From Pontibacter korlensis (GTDB taxonomy: Bacteria; Bacteroidota; Bacteroidia; Cytophagales; Hymenobacteraceae): a stretch of 64,000 nt of DNA. This document shows, piece by piece, positions 52,540 to 61,521 of this stretch (its first letter is position 1; the number at the start of each line of letters is the position of its first letter). The notes beneath the pieces were generated by a model, which was not told where the DNA came from, did no database searches, and saw only the letters and a list, made by a program, of their open reading frames with translations. Location of the stretch: assembly GCF_000973725.1 (NCBI RefSeq), contig NZ_CP009621.1, forward strand, positions 1,617,501 through 1,681,500. The letters are read 5' to 3'. Made by a program: the position numbers and the translations under genes.

Positions 52540-53928
52540 CTATACTTCTGCCGCAGCGTATTTCTTTAGCTTCTCCTTTTTAACAAGCTGCTTCTCCAGC
52601 AGTTTCTGTACTTGCGGTTTGTTGTAGTCTTCTATGCCTTTGATGTGCTTCATTACCTTTTTCATGATCTCATCCTGCTGCCTGCCAGTTTCGAGGGCAT
52701 AGGAGTAAGGCAGGTCGGAGAAGGTAACCATAGAGTAAAGCGTAATCCAGCGATCGGGGTATTGCTCTGATATTTTCGACTCTATTTTCTTACGGAGCAG
52801 GAAGCGTGGATCTGCTACCTTGTCGCGCATTTCAATAAAGTTGAGCACAGCTAACTCGGCAATGGCATCTGCATTAGGCTTGCGTTGCTTCTCAAAAGCT
52901 TCAAACAGCTCTTGCCAATCGTCGCCATCAAAGCTATCCAGCATTTGATCCAGTACAGTGATGTCTTCGAAGCCGGCATTCATGCCTTGCCCGTAAAAAG
53001 GCACTACTGCGTGGCAGGCATCACCTATCAATAAAGATTTGCCCTGGTAGCTCCACGGGAAGCATTTGATAGTAACCAACGAGCCCACTGGATTTGTAAA
53101 ATACTCTTTTGCCAGATCAGGCATTAGCGGAACAGCATCCGGAAAAACTTCATTGAAGAAGTTCATAAGGCCTTCTTCGCTCTTGATGGTGGTAAAGGAG
53201 CGCTCACCTTCGTAAGGAAAAAAAAGGGTGCAGGTAAAGCTGCCGTCTATGTTGGGCAGGGCAATCATCATGTAGTTGCCGCGCGGCCAAATGTGTAGAG
53301 CGTTTTTCTCGATAGCCCAACTTCCGTCGGCAGTGGGCGGTATCGAAAGCTCCTTATAGCCATACTCCAGATAACTCTGCTCATAGTTGTAGCGCTCCGT
53401 TTTCTGCATCGCTCCCCGCACTACAGAATAAGCCCCGTCAGCGCCAAAGAGAAGATCAGGCTGTATTGTCTCGTTATTGCCGGTCTCCAGGTTACGCAGC
53501 CGTATCTCGTTAGTGCGCAGGTCTACATCAGTGGCCTGCCGGCTGAAGTGGTAAGTAATGTTGGGGTTCGGCTCCGAGATGTTCATGAGCGCCGCATTCA
53601 AGCCGCTCCTGGATACGGAGTAAATAGATTGCCCCTCTTTGCCATAGGGCTGAAAGGTAAGGTTTCCCTGTTCGTCGTGCATCATGCGGCCATGCATGGG
53701 TACAGCTACCTTACGCATTTCTTCTTCTATGCCGATGCTTTTTAAGGCGCGCCAGCCACGGTCGCTGAGGGCAAGGTTAATGGAGCGCCCACCGTCCACA
53801 ACGTTCTTTCGGAGGTCGGGGCGGCGCTCATACAGGTCTACCTTGTGGCCGCGCTTAGCCAGGTACAGCGACAGCAGCGAGCCTACCAAACCAGCTCCCA
53901 TGATAGCAATATTCTTTTTCTCGGTCAT
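52540..53928 (-). CDS. kmo: Kynurenine 3-monooxygenase
   Basis: A 462-residue FAD-dependent hydroxylase that converts L-kynurenine to 3-hydroxykynurenine with NADPH and O2. IMGAGLVGSLLSLYLAKRGH near residue 9 is the FAD motif, GGRSINLALSDRG is a KMO-specific block, LLFGADGAYSVVR is the DG motif, and IGDACHAVVPFYGQGMNAG near 305 is the second FAD motif. It has an additional C-terminal helix, and no strong membrane anchor as in the mitochondrial enzyme. First kynurenine-pathway enzyme present in the window. Confidence 0.95.
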   Translation of the reverse strand: MTEKKNIAIMGAGLVGSLLSLYLAKRGHKVDLYERRPDLRKNVVDGGRSINLALSDRGWRALKSIGIEEEMRKVAVPMHGRMMHDEQGNLTFQPYGKEGQSIYSVSRSGLNAALMNISEPNPNITYHFSRQATDVDLRTNEIRLRNLETGNNETIQPDLLFGADGAYSVVRGAMQKTERYNYEQSYLEYGYKELSIPPTADGSWAIEKNALHIWPRGNYMMIALPNIDGSFTCTLFFPYEGERSFTTIKSEEGLMNFFNEVFPDAVPLMPDLAKEYFTNPVGSLVTIKCFPWSYQGKSLLIGDACHAVVPFYGQGMNAGFEDITVLDQMLDSFDGDDWQELFEAFEKQRKPNADAIAELAVLNFIEMRDKVADPRFLLRKKIESKISEQYPDRWITLYSMVTFSDLPYSYALETGRQQDEIMKKVMKHIKGIEDYNKPQVQKLLEKQLVKKEKLKKYAAAEV

Positions 53929-53996
53929 AGTGTATCAGAGGGCAAAGCCTCTTGTAAGTGTAAAATAACAGTTTCCGCAGCGCTTTGGCAAACTTG

Positions 53997-54596
53997 TTAG
54001 TCCATCACATACCGGAATGTAAGGTTGATGCGTGGTTGTACGGCTTTGGTAGTTTTGGGGATATGATGAAGCCAGTGGTGTTGTGTAGGGCCCTGCATGA
54101 GTAGTAAGCTACCATGCGTCAGGACGATGCGAAGGGGTATAATGTCTTGGCGGTGGCGGTGCTTAAAGGCAAAACGGCGCTCGCCGCCAAAGCTCAGGCT
54201 GGCTATACTTGGTTCCTGCCCCAGCTCCGGCTCATCGTCTGCATGCCAGCCCATGCTGTCCTGACCGGTTCGGTAGAGGTTTAGCAGGACACTGTTATAC
54301 TTTCGGTTGCTGGCTTTCTCTACTTTTTCTTTTAGCTCCTGCAGCACAGGTAGCCATGGCTGCGGCTTGTTGTGCAGACCAGAGTAGGTATAGCCCTTAT
54401 CGCCGTACCAGGCTGTGAGGCGGGGCATGGGTAGCTGCCGGCCAAACATCCTTATACTTTCCTGCTGCCAGCCCACCTCCTGCATCAGCCGCTCAAAGTA
54501 TAAATTGCTCTCTGAGGCAGGTATAAAATCAGGGGCAAAGTATACCTCAGCATCAAGTAGGTGTAGGCGTTGCAGGTTTCTAGGGTTATCGCGCAT
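53997..54596 (-). CDS. AlkB-type alpha-ketoglutarate-dependent DNA repair dioxygenase
   Basis: A 199-residue AlkB-family enzyme, closest in layout to the AlkB2/3 type, which repairs alkylated bases by oxidative demethylation. RLTAWYGDKGYTYSG near 58 precedes the iron motif GWHADDEPELG (His-x-Asp), IASLSFGGERRFAFKHR near 130, the distal His in QGPTQHHWLHHIPK and the 2-oxoglutarate-binding Arg pair in RINLTFRYV. All core residues are present. Lies 20 bases after the NhaP-like gene and just before kmo on the same strand. Confidence 0.92.
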   Translation of the reverse strand: MRDNPRNLQRLHLLDAEVYFAPDFIPASESNLYFERLMQEVGWQQESIRMFGRQLPMPRLTAWYGDKGYTYSGLHNKPQPWLPVLQELKEKVEKASNRKYNSVLLNLYRTGQDSMGWHADDEPELGQEPSIASLSFGGERRFAFKHRHRQDIIPLRIVLTHGSLLLMQGPTQHHWLHHIPKTTKAVQPRINLTFRYVMD

Positions 54597-54616
54597 CGGA
54601 GTTTATAGAAGCAGCC

Positions 54617-55894
54617 TTAATAGATTTCTTCCGGAGTTTGGTCTGAGTCGGGGATAGGGCGGCCGCTTTTAATGCGCTCCCGGTCCAGCGTCCGTATGGC
54701 CCGTGCGGCGGTTAAGCCGTGCAGTACGATTGATACCATCACGATAAATGCGACAATAGACCATAGTTCGTTGGCTTCCGCAAAATCAACCTCGTCCAGC
54801 GCAAATGAAAGGTAAAAGAAGGAACCTATGCCCCGAATGCCAAAAAAGCAGACGGCCAGTTTTTCTTTTATGGTTGAGTAGGTGCCAAGCATGCTAGGGT
54901 AAGCCGTGATAGGCCGGATGATGAACAGAAAAGCCAACCCAACTAAGGCCCCCTGCCAGGTTAAGTAGTCTAAAATACCTGTTACAAGACTTCCTCCAAA
55001 CAGGATCAGCAGGATTACCATAATGATGCGCTCTACTTGGTTTATGAAGTCGTGCATCTCCATGTTGTACTCATTCTCCTCTTCAACGCCGCTTAATGTA
55101 AGCCCCGCCACAAACACAGCAATAAAGCCGTAGCCGTGCAGTAATTCGGTTATACCATAGGTAACTAGTGTGGCTGAAAGAGCCAGGAAGCCATGCTGAG
55201 CCTTCGGGAAGTTTGTCTTTTTAGGCAGCTTGAAGACAAGATAAGCAAGGCCTTTTCCAATCAGGTAACCAGCGCCGGCGCCAGCCACTATTCTGTAGAG
55301 CAAATCACGCAGTAACCAATCCTGCAGCCACTCGCTTCCGGTACCGGCAGATACAGCCAACACTACTGCCAGCCAGGTAAAAGGAAAGGCGGAGCCATCG
55401 TTTAAACCTGCTTCTGCCGTTAAGGAAAAACGTACCACATCTTCTTCCTTATCATCAGGAGGCCCTACCTGTACCTGTTCTGCCAGCACTGGGTCAGTTG
55501 GTGCCAGCACAGCGCCCAACAGCACAGCGCCAGCCACAGAAAAGCCGAGTATGCCCCAGCCCAGCAAGGCCAGAGCTGCTATACAGAGCAGCATTGTTAT
55601 GCTTACCAGCCGTAACGGAATGCGCCACCTTTTCAGGCCGAACTTCCGCCTTATTTTAAGGCTTGTACCCATCAACGATATAATCACACTAAGTTCAGTA
55701 AGCCGTACCACATAATCCTCCCTCCAGATAGGATCTGGAGTAGGCAGGCCCAAAGGCAACAGGTATATGACCACGCCTAGCAACAGAAACACGATAGGAT
55801 ATGAGATAAACGTCCGTTCCATGAGGTTGGGTATCCAGGTCATGGAGAGAGCCGCTAACCCTATCACGGTTATGGTTACTATATAATTATCCAT
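54617..55894 (-). CDS. Cation:proton antiporter (CPA1/NhaP-type)
   Basis: A 425-residue membrane antiporter with about 12 helices. The core motifs are GAVLAPTDPVLAEQVQVGPP near 140 and FSLTAEAGLNDGSAFPFTWLA near 175, with the Asp in the ND of the ion-binding helix; FFGIRGIGSFFYLSFAL near 370 is the conserved Arg segment. These place it in the Na+/H+ exchanger CPA1 group. I chose ATG 55894 (MDNYIVTITVIG), the point at which homologues start. The frame reaches ATG 55981, which would add 29 residues. It precedes alkB and kmo. Confidence 0.85.
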   Translation of the reverse strand: MDNYIVTITVIGLAALSMTWIPNLMERTFISYPIVFLLLGVVIYLLPLGLPTPDPIWREDYVVRLTELSVIISLMGTSLKIRRKFGLKRWRIPLRLVSITMLLCIAALALLGWGILGFSVAGAVLLGAVLAPTDPVLAEQVQVGPPDDKEEDVVRFSLTAEAGLNDGSAFPFTWLAVVLAVSAGTGSEWLQDWLLRDLLYRIVAGAGAGYLIGKGLAYLVFKLPKKTNFPKAQHGFLALSATLVTYGITELLHGYGFIAVFVAGLTLSGVEEENEYNMEMHDFINQVERIIMVILLILFGGSLVTGILDYLTWQGALVGLAFLFIIRPITAYPSMLGTYSTIKEKLAVCFFGIRGIGSFFYLSFALDEVDFAEANELWSIVAFIVMVSIVLHGLTAARAIRTLDRERIKSGRPIPDSDQTPEEIY

Positions 55895-56003
55895 TAGATG
55901 TGCTATCTTTAAGATGAACGCCTGTAATAAATAAGAGTATAAGGTTTGTCCTATATTGCTGCGCCAGTTGTAGGCATACATACGTTGTTTCAGAAGTGTT
56001 GCC

Positions 56004-56011
56004 TATTTTTG
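56004..56011 (+). promoter_or_regulatory. Bacteroidota-type -7 element (TATTTTTG)
   Basis: Exact TAnnTTTG match about 30 bases before the TTG start of the amino-acid symporter; a TTGTTT lies about 17 bases further upstream. Confidence 0.45.
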
Positions 56012-56041
56012 TAGTCTTTGAACGTATTTAAACTTTGATTT

Positions 56042-57427
56042 TTGGAAGCATTAGAGAATTTTTTAGTCGCGTTTAGCGATACTGCATGGGGCTTGCCGCT
56101 ACTGCTGCTGCTGATGGGGGGAGGCTTCTACTTCATGTTTTACTCTGGATTTTTGCCTTTCCGTTATCTGGGCCACGCTATAAATGTGCTGCGTGGCAAG
56201 TACGACGACCCAAACGACCCGGGTGATATTAACCACTTCGAGGCGCTCTCCAGCGCGTTGGCGGCTACCGTGGGTATGGGCAACATTAGTGGTGTGGCAG
56301 TGGCCATAGCTACCGGTGGGCCGGGTGTGTTGTTCTGGATGTGGGTGAGTGCTTTTGTGGGTATGGCTACCAAGTTCTTTACCTGCTCACTGGCTATTAT
56401 GTACCGTGGCCGCGACACCAATGGGCATCCCGAAGGTGGGCCAATGTATGTGGTAGTAGAAGGCTTGGGTAAGAAGTGGAAGCCTTTGGCTGTGTTTTTT
56501 GCTGTGGCAGGTCTTTTTGGAACGCTGCCTATCTTCCAGGCCAATCAGCTAACGCAGGTGTTACGCGAGGTGGTTTTGATGCCAAACGGCATTGCCACAG
56601 AAGATCCGTTTTTCTGGAACCTTGGCATTGGTATTACGCTGGTTGTCATCACCTCGCTCGTAATCTTCGGGGGCATTAAGCGGATTGGCCATGTGGCAGG
56701 TAAGATGGTGCCAAGTATGGTATTGCTGTACATGGTGGCCGTGCTTTATATCATGTTTACCCATGTCGATGCAGTGCCGGATGCATTCGCGTTGATTCTG
56801 AAGGATGCTTTCTCGGCCAATGCTGTGCTGGGAGGTGCTGTTGGAGCTATTATTATTGCGGGAGCAAGACGAGCTGCTTTCTCTAATGAAGCAGGTATAG
56901 GTACTGCCTCTATGATGCATGGAGCGGCCAAAACAGATGAGCCTATCCGTGAGGGGCTGGTGGCCATGCTTGGACCATTCATCGACACGTTGGTGGTATG
57001 TACGCTTACCGGCCTAGCGATTATCGTGACTGGCACCTGGCAAACTTCTGAGGGCAATGGTGTAACCATGACAGCCACAGCCTTTGGTTCATCTCTGCCG
57101 GGCGGAATAGGCAGCTATGTGTTGGTGATTTGTGTGCTGATTTTTGCCTTCACCTCATTGTTTTCCTACTCTTATTACGGCACCAAGTGCTTTAGTTTCC
57201 TGTTCGGAGCCAAGTACAAGCATTACTACAACTACTTCTATGTATGCACTATCATCTTTGGAGCAGTGGCATCAATTACAGCCGTTATCGCTCTGATTGA
57301 TGGCATGTATGCCATGATGGCCATACCTACAATGATTTCAGCACTTCTGCTGTCGCCAAAGGTAAAGCGAGCTGCCAGAGATTATTTTAAGCGAATGAAG
57401 GAATTTCGGGAGGAAGTGAAAGCCTAG
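56042..57427 (+). CDS. Alanine/glycine:cation symporter (AgcS family)
   Basis: A 461-residue sodium-coupled amino-acid symporter with about 11 helices. ALSSALAATVGMGNISGVAVAI near residue 75 and VGAIIIAGARRAAFSNEAGIGTASMMHGAA near 265-300 (in parts) are the family signatures, as is FTSLFSYSYYGTKCFSFLFG near 375. It imports alanine, glycine or related amino acids with Na+ or H+. The start is TTG (MEALENFLVAFSD). Separate transcription unit between the antiporter and kynU, both on the other strand. Confidence 0.93.
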   Translation: MEALENFLVAFSDTAWGLPLLLLLMGGGFYFMFYSGFLPFRYLGHAINVLRGKYDDPNDPGDINHFEALSSALAATVGMGNISGVAVAIATGGPGVLFWMWVSAFVGMATKFFTCSLAIMYRGRDTNGHPEGGPMYVVVEGLGKKWKPLAVFFAVAGLFGTLPIFQANQLTQVLREVVLMPNGIATEDPFFWNLGIGITLVVITSLVIFGGIKRIGHVAGKMVPSMVLLYMVAVLYIMFTHVDAVPDAFALILKDAFSANAVLGGAVGAIIIAGARRAAFSNEAGIGTASMMHGAAKTDEPIREGLVAMLGPFIDTLVVCTLTGLAIIVTGTWQTSEGNGVTMTATAFGSSLPGGIGSYVLVICVLIFAFTSLFSYSYYGTKCFSFLFGAKYKHYYNYFYVCTIIFGAVASITAVIALIDGMYAMMAIPTMISALLLSPKVKRAARDYFKRMKEFREEVKA

Positions 57428-57429
57428 GA

Positions 57430-57456
57430 AGTCAAAATATTGGAAAGTTAGAAAGT
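57430..57456. repeat. AGTTAGAAAGT-type intergenic repeat
   Basis: TATTGGAAAGTTAGAAAGTA directly after the symporter stop codon. Same family as the copies at 10911, 15098 and 21985. Confidence 0.55.
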
Positions 57457-57480
57457 AGACTTTCCCGGAGATATAAAAAT

Positions 57481-57527
57481 AAAAGGAGAAGCGGCTGGCA
57501 ACACTTATTGCAGCCGCTTCTCCTTTT
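57481..57527. terminator. 17-bp bidirectional terminator
   Basis: Perfect arms AAAAGGAGAAGCGGCTG (57481-57497) and CAGCCGCTTCTCCTTTT (57511-57527) between convergent genes. Confidence 0.9.
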
Positions 57528-57583
57528 ATATATTACCTACAGATAGAAAGTCAGAAACTTTTAATAATCAGATTGGGCTTTTG

Positions 57584-58864
57584 CTACTTTACACCCTCCA
57601 GGCACTCGTGCAGGATTTCGGAAAAGCGGTATACTTCTTCGAAGCTATTATATAGTGGAGTAGGGGCTATCCGGATCACGTTAGGCTCACGGTAGTCTAC
57701 TATAATGCCAGCCTCCATCAGCTTATCGAACAGCAGGCGTGAATTCTGCTTTACCAGCAGCGATATCTGGCTACCACGGGCCTGCGGGTCTTGCGGGGTG
57801 ATCATCTCCAGTACATCTTTGCCTACAGGTACATCGTTGATCAGGTACTCCAGGTAGCCTGTTAGCTTCTCACTTTTGGCGCGCAGGACTTCCATGCCGC
57901 CAGCCTCATCAAACAGCTGAAGCGAAGCACGGTGTACAGCCATCGGCAGGATTTGAGAATTACTTAGCTGCCAGCCTGCCGCTCCCGGCATAGGCTTAAA
58001 GCCTTTCTGCATTTTAAAGCGCTCGCCAGCATCGTGGCCCCACCAACCAGCAAAACGCGGCAAGTCAGTATCGTTGCCAAAACGCTCGTGCACAAACACA
58101 CCCGACGTACCACCCGGGCCGGAGTTAAGATACTTATAAGTACACCACACGGCAAAGTCAACGTCCCAATCGTGCAGTTTCAGGAGTACGTTGCCAGCAG
58201 CATGGGCCAGGTCAAAGCCTACAAAAGCACCTGCCTCATGGCCTGCCTTCGTAATAGCTTCCATGTCGAATACCTGGCCGGTGTAGTAATTTATGCCACC
58301 CATCATAACCAGCGCCAGCTCATCGCCGTGCTCCTTTATACTTTGCAGGATGTCTTCCGTGCGCAGTGTGTGCTCGCCCTCTTTTGGGAAAAGCTCTATG
58401 ATAGCCTCGTCAGGATTGTATCCATGAAACTTGGTCTGGGTCTCCAAAGCATACTGGTCTGAAGGGAAAGCACCGCCTTCGGTTATGATCTTGAAGCGCT
58501 TGCCCTGGGGCCTGTAAAAAGACACCAGCATCAGGTGCAGGTTCACGGTCAGTTGGTTCATTACCACTACCTCGCTCTCTTTAGCTCCCACCACACGGGC
58601 AGCGCCTGCTGCTAATAGCTCGTGGTAATTAAACCATGGCTCTTCGCCCTTGAAGTGTCCTTCTACCGCCAGGTTTGCCCATTTATACATTTCGTTGTCG
58701 ATGTACATCTGCGCCGACTTAGGCTGCAGGCCTAGCGAGTTACCACAGAAGTAAATCGCATCCTGGCCATTTACCTGCGGAAAATAAAAGCGATCTCTGA
58801 AGTAGTATAGTGGGTCTTGCCTGTCTTGCTCCTGTGCAAAGGCAAGCGTGTTTTGATAGTTCAT
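57584..58864 (-). CDS. kynU: Kynureninase
   Basis: A 426-residue PLP enzyme that cleaves kynurenine or 3-hydroxykynurenine to (3-hydroxy)anthranilate and alanine. YFCGNSLGLQPKSAQMYID near residue 36 is the family start. Further blocks: EVVVMNQLTVNLHLMLVSFYRP near 97, GFDLAHAAGNVLLKLHDW near 222, and the Schiff-base Lys in FAVWCTYKYLNSGPGGTSG near 250. Together with KMO and HAAO it forms the 3-hydroxyanthranilate branch. Its gene is on the same strand as the pseudogene upstream but has its own leader of about 190 bases. Confidence 0.95.
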   Translation of the reverse strand: MNYQNTLAFAQEQDRQDPLYYFRDRFYFPQVNGQDAIYFCGNSLGLQPKSAQMYIDNEMYKWANLAVEGHFKGEEPWFNYHELLAAGAARVVGAKESEVVVMNQLTVNLHLMLVSFYRPQGKRFKIITEGGAFPSDQYALETQTKFHGYNPDEAIIELFPKEGEHTLRTEDILQSIKEHGDELALVMMGGINYYTGQVFDMEAITKAGHEAGAFVGFDLAHAAGNVLLKLHDWDVDFAVWCTYKYLNSGPGGTSGVFVHERFGNDTDLPRFAGWWGHDAGERFKMQKGFKPMPGAAGWQLSNSQILPMAVHRASLQLFDEAGGMEVLRAKSEKLTGYLEYLINDVPVGKDVLEMITPQDPQARGSQISLLVKQNSRLLFDKLMEAGIIVDYREPNVIRIAPTPLYNSFEEVYRFSEILHECLEGVK

Positions 58865-58984
58865 GTTGTGCGGGTTTATACTTTAAGCTGCCGGTGCAGC
58901 CGCTGTTTCTTTGTTGCTAAGTTAAACATTTGGGGATGATTATACGCAGGGTGTAAAGCAAGAGCTTTAGAGAGCACTAATCTC

Positions 58985-59016
58985 AAAAAAAAGCCCGGCT
59001 AAAGTATAGCCAGGCT
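58985..59016 (-). terminator. Terminator of the frameshifted barrel gene
   Basis: AGCCCGGCT pairs with AGCCAGGCT (one mismatch) around a loop carrying AAGTAT, with a T run on the minus strand. It is nearly identical to the hairpin at 59696-59726. Confidence 0.75.
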
Positions 59017-59056
59017 CAGTTGAAAGGTATAGCGTTGCTGAGGGTGGAGCTGCGAT

Positions 59057-59634
59057 TTATTTTTTACTCAGGCAGTATGCCACCGACAACTGAAGCACCT
59101 GGTTTTTGGCTTTGATGATATTTGCCAACCCTACCTGGTGGCGCAGACTGAAGGTAGCTTTGCTCTCATTGCCGAAGGATAAACCGTAAACAAGTCCGTA
59201 GTCTTTGCCTTCCATTTGCGGGCGGGAATCAATGGCTTCATATTCATAGCGCTGGTCCAGCAGCAAACCAGCATAGGCGCCCCCTTGCAAGCTTACATTC
59301 GGTGCAACAAATATTTTGCCTGTAATGGGCACATTAAGGTAATGAAGTAGCAGGTGTCCACGCTCCAGCTCCGCGCCCTGGAACGAATACTGCACTTCTA
59401 CCTGCACTCCCACTTTATCGCTCTGCATGGTCAGATAGTAGAAGCCGGCATGGCCACCTAGCTGTGCACCCTGCCATGGCCCATCTTTTAAGGCAATGGT
59501 GGTAAGGCTAGGCCAATTTTGACACTGGTAAAGCTTTGCTTGGCAGATGGTGCCTGAGAGGCATCCTCCTGTGCAGCGGCAGGGGCGCATAGCAAAAACG
59601 TGAGAACTGCAATAAGCGAGTAGAGTTTGGTCAT
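59057..59634 (-). pseudogene. PorT-type outer-membrane beta-barrel gene with frameshift
   Basis: From ATG 59634 the frame encodes a clean signal peptide (MTKLYSLIAVLTFLLCAPAAAQ) and runs 48 codons to a TAA at 59488-59490. The rest of the protein (IALKDGPWQGAQLGGHAGFYY onward, to 59057) is in another frame. A -1 shift, or one lost base near 59500-59505, restores SVKIGLAL-TTIALKDG and a 192-residue porin-like barrel. The barrel has strands such as VGVQVEVQYSFQGAELE and a C-terminal strand LQLSVAYCLSKK. No slippery heptamer is seen, so a mutation is likelier than programmed frameshifting. Confidence 0.82.
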
Positions 59635-59695
59635 AGTCCTGTATTACTGGTTAGAAGTATAAATATAGGTGAAATGGGCTTTTGGTGTATGGCCA

Positions 59696-59726
59696 TAAAA
59701 AAGCCCGGCTAAAGCATAGCCGGGCT
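59696..59726 (-). terminator. Terminator of asnS
   Basis: AGCCCGGCT (59702-59710) pairs perfectly with AGCCGGGCT (59718-59726), with a T run on the minus strand. Confidence 0.85.
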
Positions 59727-59747
59727 CTCCTCTAAGTATAGATCTTA

Positions 59748-61187
59748 TTAAAACTCTGCGTTCTGCGGCGTGCGTGGGAAAGGAATCACGTCGCGGATGT
59801 TGCCCATGCCGGTAACGAACTGCACCATACGCTCAAAGCCTAAGCCGAAGCCTGCGTGCTGGCAGCCACCAAAGCGGCGGGTATCCAGATACCACCACAG
59901 GTCCTCTTCGTGTATGCCCACGCCTTTCATGCGCTCCACTAGTATATCGATGCGCTCCTCACGCTGCGAACCGCCTACAATCTCGCCGATGCCCGGCGCC
60001 AGAATGTCCATGGCGGCTACAGTCTTGCCGTCGTCGTTCAAGCGCATGTAGAATGCCTTGATGTCCTTTGGATAGTCTGTCACGATCACTGGCTTCTTAA
60101 AGTGCTTCTCCACCAGGTAACGCTCATGCTCACTTTGCAGGTCCACGCCCCAGCTTACCTCGTACTGGAATTTCTTCTTCTTGTAGTGGTTCGAGTTCAC
60201 CAGGATATCGATCGCCTCCGTGTAAGTTACACGCTCAAAGTCGTTGTTTACCACAAACTCCAGCTTCTCGATCAGGGTCATCTCCTGGCGCTCGTTCTGC
60301 GGTTTGGCTTTGTCCTCTTCTGCCAGGCGCTGGCCCAGGAACTCAATATCCTCGCGGTTGTTCTCCAGCGCATAGCGGATGATGTACTTGATAAACTCCT
60401 CGGCCAGGTCGGCGTTCATCTTCAGGTCGTAGAAAGCCATCTCCGGCTCAATCATCCAAAACTCGGCCAGGTGGCGCGTCGTGTTAGAGTTCTCGGCACG
60501 GAACGTAGGACCGAAAGTATAAATGTCGCTGAAGGCCATGGCTGCCAGCTCACCTTCCAACTGCCCCGATACCGTCAGGTTAGTGGCTTTACCGAAGAAA
60601 TCTTCCTCGTAGTTTACCTGTCCGTTCTCAGAAAGCGGCGGGTTGATTGGGTCCAGTGTGGTTACGCGGAACATCTCGCCGGCACCCTCTGCATCAGAAG
60701 CAGTAATAATAGGCGTGTGCATGTATACAAAGCCCTTCTCGTTAAAGAACCTGTGCACAGCAAAAGCCAATGAGTTACGAACGCGGAACACAGCACCAAA
60801 CGTATTGGTGCGAAAGCGCAGGTGAGCAATCTCACGCAGAAACTCCAGCGAGTGCGCCTTCTTCTGCAGCGGATATGTTTCAGGATCAGCCTTACCCAAC
60901 ACCTCTATACTAGTAGCCTGTACTTCGTAAGCCTGGCCTTTACCCTGAGAGGCAACCAGTTCACCGATAACGGCTATAGCAGCACCTGTGGTCACGTCTT
61001 TCAACGCTTCTTCACTGAACTTTTCAGCGTCGGCTACTACCTGTAAATTATTTATAGTGGAGCCGTCGTTCACGGCAATAAAGCTCACATACTTGTTTCC
61101 GCGCTTAGTGCGCACCCAGCCTTTCAGCAATACCTCTTTGCCTACCTCGGCACCCTGTAGCAGATCTTTAACTTTTGTGCGTTGCAT
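59748..61187 (-). CDS. asnS: Asparaginyl-tRNA synthetase
   Basis: A 479-residue class IIb synthetase charging tRNA-Asn. The N-terminal OB-fold begins [19 protein letters not shown] near residue 19. Motif 2 is [26 protein letters not shown] (in parts, near 215-240), ending in the Glu typical of AsnS; AspRS has a different pattern. The C-terminal [16 protein letters not shown] and DVIPFPRTP near 450-475 form motif 3. Its presence means that asparagine is attached directly to tRNA. It has a leader with several hairpins at 61188-61521. Confidence 0.95.
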   Translation of the reverse strand: MQRTKVKDLLQGAEVGKEVLLKGWVRTKRGNKYVSFIAVNDGSTINNLQVVADAEKFSEEALKDVTTGAAIAVIGELVASQGKGQAYEVQATSIEVLGKADPETYPLQKKAHSLEFLREIAHLRFRTNTFGAVFRVRNSLAFAVHRFFNEKGFVYMHTPIITASDAEGAGEMFRVTTLDPINPPLSENGQVNYEEDFFGKATNLTVSGQLEGELAAMAFSDIYTFGPTFRAENSNTTRHLAEFWMIEPEMAFYDLKMNADLAEEFIKYIIRYALENNREDIEFLGQRLAEEDKAKPQNERQEMTLIEKLEFVVNNDFERVTYTEAIDILVNSNHYKKKKFQYEVSWGVDLQSEHERYLVEKHFKKPVIVTDYPKDIKAFYMRLNDDGKTVAAMDILAPGIGEIVGGSQREERIDILVERMKGVGIHEEDLWWYLDTRRFGGCQHAGFGLGFERMVQFVTGMGNIRDVIPFPRTPQNAEF

Positions 61188-61450
61188 GTGTATGGTTGTT
61201 TTACCTGTTTTGAAGGTATAGAATATCCCTAAAAATATAAATTAAAAACGAGGTGGCAGATGTCTGCCACAAAACTTTTGGGCCAAGGCGCGCAGCTATA
61301 CTTTCAAACTACAGTGTAGCGTTCTAAGCTAAAGTATAGCGCCTGCTGTTAGCTTTGTTTCAAAAGTCCAGAAACACAGGCCATACTTTGGTGCTTTTGA
61401 TATCCTTGCCTACTCCAAAAATCCCCCAAAGTAACGATAATTTAACCTTT
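61188..61450. other. Long leader region between asnS and rpoN, with hairpins
   Basis: Divergent promoter region of 334 bases between asnS and rpoN. It holds a stem GTGGCAGA/TCTGCCAC (61253-61270) and an inverted pair GCTATACTTT (61295-61304) and AAAGTATAGC (61331-61340), 26 bases apart. Their function is unknown; they could be regulatory or part of the AAGTATA word family. No ORF of interest. Confidence 0.5.
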
Positions 61451-61483
61451 TTTGTAAATGAGAGTAAAATTATCCTAAATTTG
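61451..61483 (+). promoter_or_regulatory. Bacteroidota promoter of rpoN (TTTG-N21-TAAATTTG)
   Basis: TTTG at 61451-61454, a 21-base spacer, and TAAATTTG at 61476-61483 match the Bacteroidota sigma-70-type consensus (-33 TTTG, -7 TAnnTTTG) exactly. The predicted transcription start is about 30 bases before the rpoN ATG. Confidence 0.72.
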
Positions 61484-61521
61484 GACGTGCGCACAAGGGC
61501 GCGATTTTTTCTCTAAAAACT

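Noticed and set aside
59488..59514. Programmed -1 ribosomal frameshifting in the barrel gene
   Set aside because: No X-XXY-YYZ slippery site and no downstream pseudoknot visible; a single lost base explains the data more simply.
60102..60773. 223-codon open frame on the plus strand inside asnS
   Set aside because: Antisense shadow of asnS with no recognisable domain.
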